A stretch of DNA of 64,000 nt from JACDCA01 sp963810305 (lineage in GTDB: Bacteria > Acidobacteriota > Vicinamibacteria > Vicinamibacterales > 2-12-FULL-66-21), in contig CAWEMY010000013.1 of assembly GCA_963810305.1 (NCBI GenBank), positions 124,001 through 188,000 of the forward strand, given 5' to 3'. Under the pieces are notes generated by a model. The model ran no database searches and had not been told where the DNA came from. It saw only the letters and a list, made by a program, of their open reading frames with translations. Shown piece by piece: positions 24,818 to 33,133 of this stretch (positions are counted from its first letter, which is position 1; each line of letters starts with the position of its first letter). A program made the position numbers and the translations under genes.

Positions 24818-27800
24818 ATGACAGTCGAACGGATCCGGCGGCTCGGGGTTGCCCTCGCCGCGGCAGTTCTTGCCCTCGCCGTTGGCGTGCCCGCTCAGCA
24901 GGCGGTGACCGAAACACGCGACCCCGCGCAGCAGCAGGACGATGACTTCGCCAAGGCCGTGAAGGAATGGACGACGCAGCCGTTCTACACGAGCCCGCTG
25001 GTCGATCACTTGCCGCGAGTCGCCGGCGTCCCGATGCCGAAAGACGTGCTCGGATATCACGTCGGCGCGCCGGCGAAGCTGACCTACTACGCCGACATCC
25101 TCAAGGTACTACCGCGCGCTCGCCGCCGCCAGTCCGCGGGTCAAAGTGGAGACGATCGGCAAGTCGGACGAAGATCGCGAGCTCGTCGTGATCTGGATCG
25201 CCAGCGACGAGAACATGAAATCGTTGCAGAAGAACCGCGAGAACCTGGCGAAGATTGCCGATCCGCGTGGACTGACGCCGGAACAGATCAAACAGCTGAT
25301 CGCGACGACGAAGCCGCATTACCACCTGATGGGGGGACTGCACAGCGGCGAGACGGGTCCGTCCGAGATGCTCATGGAGCTCGCGTACCGTCTGGTCACC
25401 GAGACGTCTCCGCTGATCAAGCAGATTCGAGAGAACGTCATCGTATCGATCACGCCGGTCGCAGATCCCGACGGTCGCGATCGCAACGTCGACTGGTTCT
25501 ACAAGACGCGGGAGACGGCGCAGGGCGAGGGGCGCCGAGGGTGCGCGGGGTGCGACGGGTGCGAGGGTGCGGGGGGTGCGACGGGTGCGCAGGGTGCGAC
25601 GAGTGCTGAGGGTGCGGGGTGGGGGTGCGCAGGGTGCGGGGGGTGCGCAGGGTGCGAGCTCGAGTGCGGCGCAGCCGGCTGCGGGCGGCGGACGCGGCGG
25701 GCCGGGAGTGCCGTACTGGGGCAAGTACGTCTATCACGACAACAATCGCGACATAAACCTGTCGCAGGTCTCGATGCGTGCGCTCGCGGACTGGTACTTC
25801 ACGGCGCATCCGCCGATCATGCACGACCTGCACGAAGCGATGCCGCTGCTCTATACCTACAGCGGAGGACCACCGCAGAATCCCAACCTCGATCCGCTCC
25901 TGTTCACCGAGCTGCCGTTCTTCGCCAACTTCGAGCTGGCGCAGATGACCAAGTGGGGGATGCCCGGCGTTTATACGCACGCATTCATGGACGGCTGGTC
26001 GCCAGGCTACCTGGGCTCGGTCGCCTATAACCACAACGGCATGATGCGGATGTACGAGACGCAGTCGGGCACGGAAGGGCCCACCGCGCCGGTCACAACC
26101 CAAGGAGCACCGACGGAGGGTGCGCGGGGTGCGAGGGGTGCCGGGGGTGCGAGGGGTGCGGAGGGGTGCCGAGGGGTGCGAGGGGTGCGGAGGGTGCGCA
26201 GGGGTGCGACGAGTGCCGAGGGTGCGCGGGGTGCGACGAGTGCGGAGGGTGCGGAGGGGGCGGAAGGTGGACAGGGGCGCGGGGGGCGCGGTAGCCAGAC
26301 GGCCTCCGCGGACGCAGGAGCGCGCGGAGGGCAGGCAGGTGGACGCGGACAGGCGGCAGGTCCGTCAACCGGACGCGGTGGATCGCAGCCCCGCGAATGG
26401 TACCGCGGGATACCGGTGCCGCCGAACGCCGCCGCGACCTTCTCGCGGCGGAACAACACGAACTACATGCAGACCGCCGTGTTGAGTGCGCTGCAGCTCA
26501 CGTCGATGATCCCGAACCTCGTCATCGAGAACTTCCATCGCAAGACTCAGAATTCGATCGAAGCGGGCAAGACCGATGCGCCGTTTGGCTACGTGATCCC
26601 GCCGCAACGCGACATGACGCGAGTGGCGACGCTGGTGAACCTGCTGCGGGTGCAGCGCATCGAGGTCGGTCAGGCGTCCGGGGAGATCAAGCTGAGCGAC
26701 GGCACGTTCCCGGCCGGATCGTATGTGATCAAGCGTGACCAGCCGTATGGGCGGCTCGCGAAGAACCTGCTCGAGCGTCAGGTTTATCCGGATCCGAATC
26801 TCCGTACCTACGACGACAGCGGCTGGACGATGGGGCTGGCCTCGCATGTCGACGTCAAGGAGATGAAGGACAAGGGAATTCTCGCCGTCGCCACCACGCC
26901 GGTGGAGCGCGCCGTCGCAAAAGGCAAGGTCACCGGCAATCGTTCCGGCGGGATGGCGGTAGCGCACCTCGGGTCGAGCAACATGATCGCCCTCCGTTAT
27001 CGCCTGCGCACAGTACCGATGAAGGTGGCGGACAAAGCGTTCACCGTCGAAGGGGTCGAGTTCCCCGCGGGTTCGTTCGTCATCACCCCACCTGCCGATC
27101 TCACCGCCGTCCGCGCCGCGGTCGAGGAGCTCGGCCTCACGGCCGCCATGCTTGGATCATCGCCGTCCGTGCCGATGCACGAGGCGGACGTCCCGCGGGT
27201 GGCGATCTATACGTCCTGGAGCGGCACGCAGGAGATCGGCTGGGTGCGCTTCACCTTCGACAAGTACGGCATTCCGTTCGACCTGATCTACAAGGAGCGG
27301 GTGAAGAAGGGCAACCTGCGCGGTGACTACGACGTCATCGTGATGCCGACGCAGAACGTCGGGCGCGCGGCGGTCTTTGCGCCTCCGGCGGCACGCCCGG
27401 TGTCGTACGTGAAGAGCGACAAATACAAGTTCCTCGGCATGTATGGCTCGTCCGAGGACATCACCGGCGGGTTCGGCGCCGAGGGGGTCGACGCCTTTCA
27501 GCAGTTTCTGAACACCGGTGGGACGCTGGTCACGATGGGGAACGCGGTTCGCTTCCCGGCGGAGCTCGGGATGGCGAGAACTGTCGATGCGTCGGCCGAT
27601 GTCACCTCGAATTTCTACGCGCCGCGTCCGATCGTCAACGCCGAGGTGCTACGACTCGACCATCCGGTGTTCTACGGCTACACCGACCGCATCATGCCGA
27701 TCAAATATCTCGGCGGCCCGCTGCTGACGGTGGGGGAGCCGGATCGCGGCAACGTTCTGGCGCGTTACGTCGGTGGCGACGCAGCGGTCCTGAGCGGCCT

Positions 27801-28017
27801 GATGCGCGGCGCCGACGAAATTCGCGATCGTCCTTTTGCCGTGGATCTGCCGGGGGGCTATTCAGGCAAAGGCCGGGTGGTGATGTTCTCGAACAACCCG
27901 ATCTACCGCTGGCAGAACCTTGGCGAGTTCAACATGGTGTTCAACGCGGTGCTGAACTGGAACGACATGGGTACGCGCAGCGCGGCCGCCACGACCCCGT
28001 CTACCGCGTCCCGATAG
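24818..28017 (+). CDS. Secreted M14-family zinc carboxypeptidase with in-gene minisatellites (two frame changes)
   Basis: The gene begins with signal peptide GVALAAAVLALAVGVPAQQ and the block FYTSPLVDHLPRVAGVPMPKDVLGYHVGAPAKLTYYADILK. One surplus G near 25109 must be removed to continue YYRALAAASPRVKVETIGKS. HYHLMGGLHSGETGPSEM provides the HxxE zinc ligands, and SITPVADPDGRDRNVDW and HDLHEAMPLLYTY follow. Two arrays of 9-bp GGTGCGNNG units (25525-25658 and 26116-26283) encode Gly-Ala-X tracts inside the catalytic region, and the frame shifts again in the first array (about 25615-25628). The last 500 residues form a beta-rich and glutamine-amidotransferase-like C-terminal region. It would cleave C-terminal residues from peptides outside the cytoplasm. 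Confidence 0.8.
25525..25658 (+). repeat. In-gene 9-bp minisatellite, array 1 (GGTGCGNNG)
   Basis: About 14 imperfect units of GGTGCG plus 2-3 variable bases. Where the period is 9, the translation is Gly-Ala-X (GATGAQGATSAEGAG). Units of 8 or 10 bases change the frame, and the downstream conserved peptidase sequence (VPYWGKYVYHDNNRD) is in a different frame from the upstream part. Confidence 0.85.
26116..26283 (+). repeat. In-gene 9-bp minisatellite, array 2 (GGTGCGNNG)
   Basis: A second run of the same units, about 18 copies, encoding GARGARGAGGARGAE, then a short out-of-phase GCRGVRGVRRVRR and back to GATSAEGARGATSAEG. Net length keeps the frame, so the protein continues. It is followed by a Gly/Gln-rich linker before the conserved REWYRGIPVPP block. 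Confidence 0.85.
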
Positions 28018-28135
28018 CGTCGGGCTGGCCGGTCCGACAGTTCCCGCTTGACATTCCTGCGGTCCCGCCCTATTTTGTCCCGACTTGGTGCAAATTGAGC
28101 TTTATCGTCCGGCCCGCCTCTTGTGAGGGGGCTAC

Positions 28136-28147
28136 TTAACCGGTAAA
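28136..28147. promoter_or_regulatory. Candidate ROK operator upstream of the ROK regulator gene
   Basis: TTAACCGGTAAA is an 11-of-12 match to the perfect palindrome TTTACCGGTAAA found at 39811-39822 between the TonB receptor and a GH97 gene. It lies 52 bp before the ROK start codon, in a position fit for autoregulation. Confidence 0.6.
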
Positions 28148-28199
28148 GAAATGGCTCTGTCGCAGTCAAGGTCCATGATTTGTCAGAGATAAGAACTAA

Positions 28200-29424
28200 A
28201 TGCGCAGGATCGATCCCAGCCGGTTCCGCGTCGCCACGCAGGGCACATCCCGCGAAATCAACCGGCAGATCGCGCTGAACCTCGTTCGCGCGCAGCAGCC
28301 GATCTCGCGAGCCGATCTCGCGCGGGTCATGGGCGTCCGCCGCGGCACGGTGAGCGTCATCGTCAACGAGCTGCTCGAGCAGCGTCTCATCTTCGAGGGG
28401 GCGACCGGCGCAGACCGTTCGCGGGCGCAAGCCGACGTTTCTCTATATCGAATCCCGCCGCCGCTGTATTGCCGCCATCGATATCCGCGCCAGTCAGACG
28501 TTTCTCATGCTGACCGATCTGGTCGGCAAGCCGATCGCCGGCGTCGTTCGGATTCCCACCGCGAAGGATCCCAGAGCGCTGGTGGCCAATCTGGCGAAGC
28601 GGATCCGGGCTCTGATCGCGGATCAACACGACGTCGACGCGTGCGAAGGGATTGGCGTCGTCGTACCGGGAATGATCGAGTACGCGACCAAGCGTGTCGT
28701 TCATGCGCCGACGCTTGGCTGGCGAAACGTCGCGATCGTCGAATCGCTGAGTGTCGCGACCGGTCTCCCCGTCCACATCGAGAATTCCGGGCGGGCGTGC
28801 GCGCTCGCTCAGCTCTGGACGCTGCGTGAAGAAGCGCCGGCCGCGCCCGGCGATCTGGTCTTCGTCAGCGTATCGGATGGCCTCGGCGTCGGCGTCGTCA
28901 TTCACGGCGAAGCGCTGCGTGGCCGCAACAACACCGCAGGCGAGTTCGGACACGTGCCGCTGACCCTCGACGGCCCGGTCTGCGCCTGCGGCGCCACCGG
29001 CTGCTGGGAAGCGTACGTCTCGAACCGTGCGACGATCGCACGGTACTTCAATCGATCCGCCGAAACCACCGATCCGATCCCCCGGGAGCAGCAGGCGTTC
29101 ACCATTGAGGACTTGATTGCTCGGGCACGCGGCGGCGACTCGAGGGCCAATGCGGCGCTGCAGGCGACGGCGCGCTACCTTGGACTCGGGTTCGCGAGCA
29201 TCGTCCATGTTCTGGATCCGGCCCGCATCTACGTCGGCGGAGAAATCACTGCCGCCTGGGATCTGATTGGCGAGACGGTCCGCTCCGCGCTCGCCGAGCG
29301 CGCGCTGACGCCGGCGACGTCGGCGATACAGATCCGCCCGGTGAGCGCGAGTGAGTACCCGCGGTTGCAGGGAGCGGCCGCGCTGGTCGCCGCGCCAGCC
29401 TTCGCCGCTCCGGTGGTCGCATGA
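28200..29424 (+). CDS. ROK-family transcriptional repressor (one frameshift)
   Basis: The N-terminal winged helix (EINRQIALNLVRAQQPISRADLARVMGVRRGTVSVIVNELLEQRLIFEG) is followed, after one surplus base near 28415, by GRKPTFLYIESRRRCIAAIDIRASQTF and the ROK sugar-kinase fold: GIGVVVPGMIE, VHIENSGRACALAQLW, FVSVSDGLGVGVVIHGEALRGRNNTAGEFGHVPL and the zinc motif CACGATGCWEAY. ROK repressors (NagC/Mlc/XylR types) bind a sugar ligand and release DNA. It precedes and overlaps the next gene (4 bp) and heads the fucosidase/galactosidase run, so it is the likely local regulator. A TTAACCGGTAAA site lies just upstream. Confidence 0.85.
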
Positions 29425-31289
29425 AAGCCACTCCAGGCCGGCTGCCGTTCGCGCTTCTGGTCGTCACTTGCTGCCTGCCGCTTGCCGCCTCGTCGAGCTC
29501 GGCCACGATCGCGACGGCGTCGCTCAATACCGAGATACGCGGATTCCTCCAGAAGGAACTGACGGCGCACCTGACTCCAGTCAAGACTCTCGATCCCCCG
29601 CCGGAGCGAGTCAACGGCGCGCTCACCACCGGCGAATACACGTGGGGAACCTTCATGCGCGCGCTCGCCGCCTACGGCCAGCTCTCGGGCGCCACGACCC
29701 TTGCGGAGCGCGACCTGGCGCGGGCGATCGGGGAGATCGGCCTGCTCGAGGTCCGTCTTGGCGGTACCAGGTTCTCGCAACTTTACGCAGCTCTCTCACT
29801 GCGGCACTACGGCAGCGATCTCACGAAGAACCGGCTGTGGCTCGCCCTCGAGCCCGAGGAGCGCAAGGCGTGGCGCCGCCTGCTCGACGTCACGCGGTTC
29901 TACGATCCGGTCAAGCGGGAGGTCATCAATCTGCCGGAGAACTACCTGGGCGTCGCGGCGCGGATCGCTGCGATGGCGTGGGACGTCAAACTGCTCGACG
30001 ACCGCGCGGCGCTCGATTCGCTGCTCGACCGCGCCGCCATCCAGTTCACCTCCGGCGCACTGTATGCCGACGATGCCCTGCCGTCAGGACGGTACGACCG
30101 CTACTCGAACGAGTACGCGAGGTACGTCTGGGAGGCGGCGCAGATCGCCGGGCGAAACGATCTGCTCGACGCCTTGCGTCCCTCACTGCGCCAGCAGATG
30201 CGGCTGTGGTGGGACCTGCTTTCGGAGGATGGATACGGCTATCAGTGGGGCCGCAGCCTCGGTATCGTGAGTTATCTCGATACGCTGGAAATCGCGGGGT
30301 TCCTCGCGATCAATCCGGAGTTCCGGCCGGCACCGCTGCCGCAACTCGCTGCCGCCTATCACGCGTCCTGGCAGTACCTGCGCGGGGACTACAAGGACGA
30401 CCGCCACGTGCTCTCACTCTACGACTACGGCCGCGGCAACTTCGGCTACATCAGCATCGATCGCGAATGGCAGCAGACCGCGGGCTTTCTCGGGAAGCTT
30501 GCGCACGCCCACATCCAGCTGATGGAGGGGCTCGAACGGGAACGCGTCGAGGCGTTCCCGGAAAAGCCGGCGCTCCCCGCGGTTGCGAGGTTCGAATTCT
30601 TCCGAACAAAGGATCGACAGGCCGGAGTGTGGACGGTTCGCGATGGCCCGCTCCGTTTCGCGTTGCCGATCACGACTGGAACAAAGCCGGGCGTGGCCGA
30701 CTATCTGCCGGCGCCGCACGGATTGCCGGGTGTCGGGACGCCAGTGGAGCAGGTTATCCCCGCGATGGTCCCGTTTCTCGAAATGGCGGACGGCAGCACG
30801 ATCGTTGCAGCCGACGGGGCTGACTCGATTACACCTGCAGCGGATGGCCGCGGGCTGCGCGCGTCGTGGACGCGCTGGGCACGCATCGGCGGCAAGCCGA
30901 CCGAGTGGGTCGATCCCGCGATCACCTCCACCGTTGAATGGCGGGTGCAGGGCTCGATCCTCACCCGCACCGAACGGTTGACCGCTTCGAAGCCGGTGCG
31001 GATCGCCCGCTGGCAGGTTCTGATTCCGTCGACCGCGACGTCACTGGCCACGGAATCCGCGGGGGGAACGCGCGTCGACACACTCACCGGACGCGAGGGC
31101 ACGCTCCGCGTGTCGATCGTCGACAGCGCCTGGCCCTGCGCGATGACCGTCCGCGCTGCGCCTGGCGATACGCCGCTCGGCCGAGGCGCTCGCGGTGCGG
31201 TTCCCCTTCATCTCGGCTGCGAGGCCCGGGAGATTTCGCTGAAGCCGGGCGTGCCGGCTGGATGGACGCTTCGTTTGGAGATCAAGTGA
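29421..31289 (+). CDS. Secreted alpha/alpha-toroid protein, putative glycan-degrading enzyme
   Basis: A 622-residue exported protein (signal PFALLVVTCCLPLAASSSS). The first ~370 residues are helix-rich (GTFMRALAAYGQLSGATTLAERDLARAIGEIGLLEVRLGG, REVINLPENYLGVAARIAAMAWDVKLLDDRAALDSLLDRA, NEYARYVWEAAQIAGRNDLLDALRPSLRQQMRLWWDLLSEDGYGYQWGRSLG), consistent with an (alpha/alpha) toroid. The rest is beta-rich. This two-part layout is shared by polysaccharide lyases, DUF2264-type proteins and some glycoside hydrolases. I cannot assign a named family. The conserved-looking SEDGYGYQWGRSLGIVSYLDT and YDYGRGNFGYISIDREWQQTAGF could form the active cleft. It overlaps ROK by 4 bp and precedes GH29, which supports a glycan role. 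Confidence 0.7.
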   Translation: MKATPGRLPFALLVVTCCLPLAASSSSATIATASLNTEIRGFLQKELTAHLTPVKTLDPPPERVNGALTTGEYTWGTFMRALAAYGQLSGATTLAERDLARAIGEIGLLEVRLGGTRFSQLYAALSLRHYGSDLTKNRLWLALEPEERKAWRRLLDVTRFYDPVKREVINLPENYLGVAARIAAMAWDVKLLDDRAALDSLLDRAAIQFTSGALYADDALPSGRYDRYSNEYARYVWEAAQIAGRNDLLDALRPSLRQQMRLWWDLLSEDGYGYQWGRSLGIVSYLDTLEIAGFLAINPEFRPAPLPQLAAAYHASWQYLRGDYKDDRHVLSLYDYGRGNFGYISIDREWQQTAGFLGKLAHAHIQLMEGLERERVEAFPEKPALPAVARFEFFRTKDRQAGVWTVRDGPLRFALPITTGTKPGVADYLPAPHGLPGVGTPVEQVIPAMVPFLEMADGSTIVAADGADSITPAADGRGLRASWTRWARIGGKPTEWVDPAITSTVEWRVQGSILTRTERLTASKPVRIARWQVLIPSTATSLATESAGGTRVDTLTGREGTLRVSIVDSAWPCAMTVRAAPGDTPLGRGARGAVPLHLGCEAREISLKPGVPAGWTLRLEIK

Positions 31290-31340
31290 GACGGCGTCAT
31301 GACTTTCTGCCAACCATCACACAAACCGGGGAGTGATCTG

Positions 31341-31733
31341 ATGAATCCAGGACACGAACTTCGGGACTCGGACAAACGCGCTGCGCTGCATGACGTGCTG
31401 TCGAGCGCGACCTTCTTCAGGGCCAGTCAGGTGCGGAATTTTCTCCGTTACATCTGTGAGATGGAACTGGCCGGCCGTGGAGCCACCCTGCACGAGTATC
31501 TGATCGGCGTCGAGGCGCTGGGCCGGCCGACGGCATACTCGACCGAGGAGGATTCGAGCGTCCGGCGGCGCGCCTACGCGCTGCGCCAGAAGCTGGACGA
31601 GGTCTACGCGAAAGAGCTCACCGACGCGCGTATTCGAATCGACGTTCCCAAAGGCAGCTACGTGCCGCGCTTCACGACGGTGGAGTCGTCGGGCATCGAG
31701 GAGGCCGAATGTCGCCACAGCGCCGTCGCCTAG
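31341..31733 (+). CDS. Small DNA-binding-like regulator fragment or stand-alone domain
   Basis: A 130-residue protein starting at the ATG preceded by GGGAG. The sequence DVLSSATFFRASQVRNFLRYICEMELAGRGATLHEYLIGVEALGRPTAYSTEEDSSVRRRAYALRQKLDEVYAKE and RIRIDVPKGSYVPRFTTVES is the module usually found at the N-terminus of large acidobacterial TolB/TPR or adenylate-cyclase-like regulators. Here it stands alone. It overlaps the GH29 start by 25 bp. It may be a small regulator or remnant of a larger protein. No signal peptide is present. Confidence 0.65.
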   Translation: MNPGHELRDSDKRAALHDVLSSATFFRASQVRNFLRYICEMELAGRGATLHEYLIGVEALGRPTAYSTEEDSSVRRRAYALRQKLDEVYAKELTDARIRIDVPKGSYVPRFTTVESSGIEEAECRHSAVA

Positions 31734-33133
31734 AACAGGCTGTGCTACGCCGTGCGGTTGCGCTCGTCGGCCTGGTAGCCATTGCGCTCATGATGTCCGC
31801 CGCTGCCACCATGCGCGCCCAGGAGGTCGCTGCGGACGACGAAGCGGCAAAGCGCGAGCGGCTCAAATGGTTCCACGAGGCGAAGTACGGGCTGTTCATT
31901 CACTGGGGCCTCTATGCAGTCCCGGCAGGTGAGTGGAAGGGGCAGCGCATTGCGGGGATCGGCGAGTGGATCATGAACCGCGCAAAGATCCCGGTGCGCG
32001 AGTACGAGCAGATCGCCCGGCAGTTCAACCCGGTGAAGTTCAACGCGGACGAGTGGGTTCAGCTGGCGCGGGACGCGGGCATGAAGTACATCGTGATCAC
32101 CTCCAAGCATCACGATGGGTTCGCGCTGTTCGACTCCAAAGTCAGTAAGTACGACGTGGTCGACGCGACCCCTTTCAAGCGCGACATCCTGAAGGAGCTC
32201 GTCGCCGCGTGCCGAAAGCAGAACATGCCGCTCGGCTTCTACTATTCGCAGTCGCAGGACTGGCACGATCCCAATGGCGCGGGCAACAACTGGGACTTCG
32301 GTCCGGACGACAAGAAAGACTACGACAAGTACCTGCGCGAGAAGGCCGAGCCGCAGGTCAAGGAGCTGTTGACCGAGTACGGGCCGGTCGCGCTGGTGTG
32401 GTTCGATACGCCCCGGATGATGGAAGGCGACCGCGCGAAGCGATTCACCAGGATCGTTCGCGAGCTGTCACCGAAGACACTCATCGACGGCCGGCTTGGC
32501 GAGCCGGGTGACTACATGACGACTGGTGACAACGTGGTCCCGCCGGCCGTGCAGACGACTGCCTGGGAGGTTCCGGCAACGATCAATCACACCTGGGGTT
32601 ACAAGACCTACGATCACGATTGGAAGTCCCCGGGCAACATCATCTTCAAACTGGTCGACATCGTCAGTAAGGGAGGCAACTACCTCCTCAACGTCGGTCC
32701 CATGGCCAATGGCGTCATTCCGGAACCGAGCCAGTACGTCCTCCGCGCGGCGGGTACGTGGCTGAAGACGAATGGCGAAGCGGTCTATGGCGCCGGGCCG
32801 ACTCCCTGGGGAGATGAGCTTGGAGAACCGAGCGGCAAAGGAGCCAAGGATCTTCGCGGCCAGCCGCTGATGCTCGCTCGCACCGAGTGGCGCGTCACGA
32901 CGAAGCCCGGAAAGCTGTATTTCACCTTTTTTGCAGAACCGCGCGCTCCGTTCGAGCTGCCGGCGATGAAGAACGCGGTCAAGAAGGCCTATCGCCTCGC
33001 CGACGGTGCTGCGGTGGACTTCAAAGTTGATGGAGGCAAGACCTTCCTGAATCTGGAGCGGCCGATCCTCGATCCGATGGCGACGGTAGTCGTCGTCGAG
33101 ATCGACGGCGCCGTCGATAAGGGCACTCGGTGA
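31709..33133 (+). CDS. Alpha-L-fucosidase, GH29
   Basis: A 474-residue GH29 enzyme with an N-terminal hydrophobic export segment (AVALVGLVAIALMMSAAATMRAQ). Family blocks: RLKWFHEAKYGLFIHWGLYAVPAGEW, ARDAGMKYIVITSKHHDGFALFDS, LGFYYSQSQDWHDPNG, VALVWFDTPRMM (Asp nucleophile in WFD) and GGNYLLNVGPMANGVIPEPS. It removes terminal alpha-linked L-fucose by a retaining mechanism. A beta-sandwich C-terminus follows from about residue 365. It sits in a tight run: the start overlaps the preceding gene and the stop overlaps the start of the next alpha-galactosidase gene by 4 bp, indicating co-translation. Confidence 0.92.
   Translation: MSPQRRRLEQAVLRRAVALVGLVAIALMMSAAATMRAQEVAADDEAAKRERLKWFHEAKYGLFIHWGLYAVPAGEWKGQRIAGIGEWIMNRAKIPVREYEQIARQFNPVKFNADEWVQLARDAGMKYIVITSKHHDGFALFDSKVSKYDVVDATPFKRDILKELVAACRKQNMPLGFYYSQSQDWHDPNGAGNNWDFGPDDKKDYDKYLREKAEPQVKELLTEYGPVALVWFDTPRMMEGDRAKRFTRIVRELSPKTLIDGRLGEPGDYMTTGDNVVPPAVQTTAWEVPATINHTWGYKTYDHDWKSPGNIIFKLVDIVSKGGNYLLNVGPMANGVIPEPSQYVLRAAGTWLKTNGEAVYGAGPTPWGDELGEPSGKGAKDLRGQPLMLARTEWRVTTKPGKLYFTFFAEPRAPFELPAMKNAVKKAYRLADGAAVDFKVDGGKTFLNLERPILDPMATVVVVEIDGAVDKGTR

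Noticed and set aside
25525..26283. Possible CRISPR-like array
   Set aside because: Units are 9 bp, without unique spacers of constant length, and they are translated as Gly-Ala-X inside a peptidase gene.
31100..31290. Possible tRNA or structured RNA genes in the GC-rich gaps
   Set aside because: No cloverleaf with a GTTCRA-type T-loop and CCA-compatible ends could be found; nothing of this sort is supported anywhere in the window.
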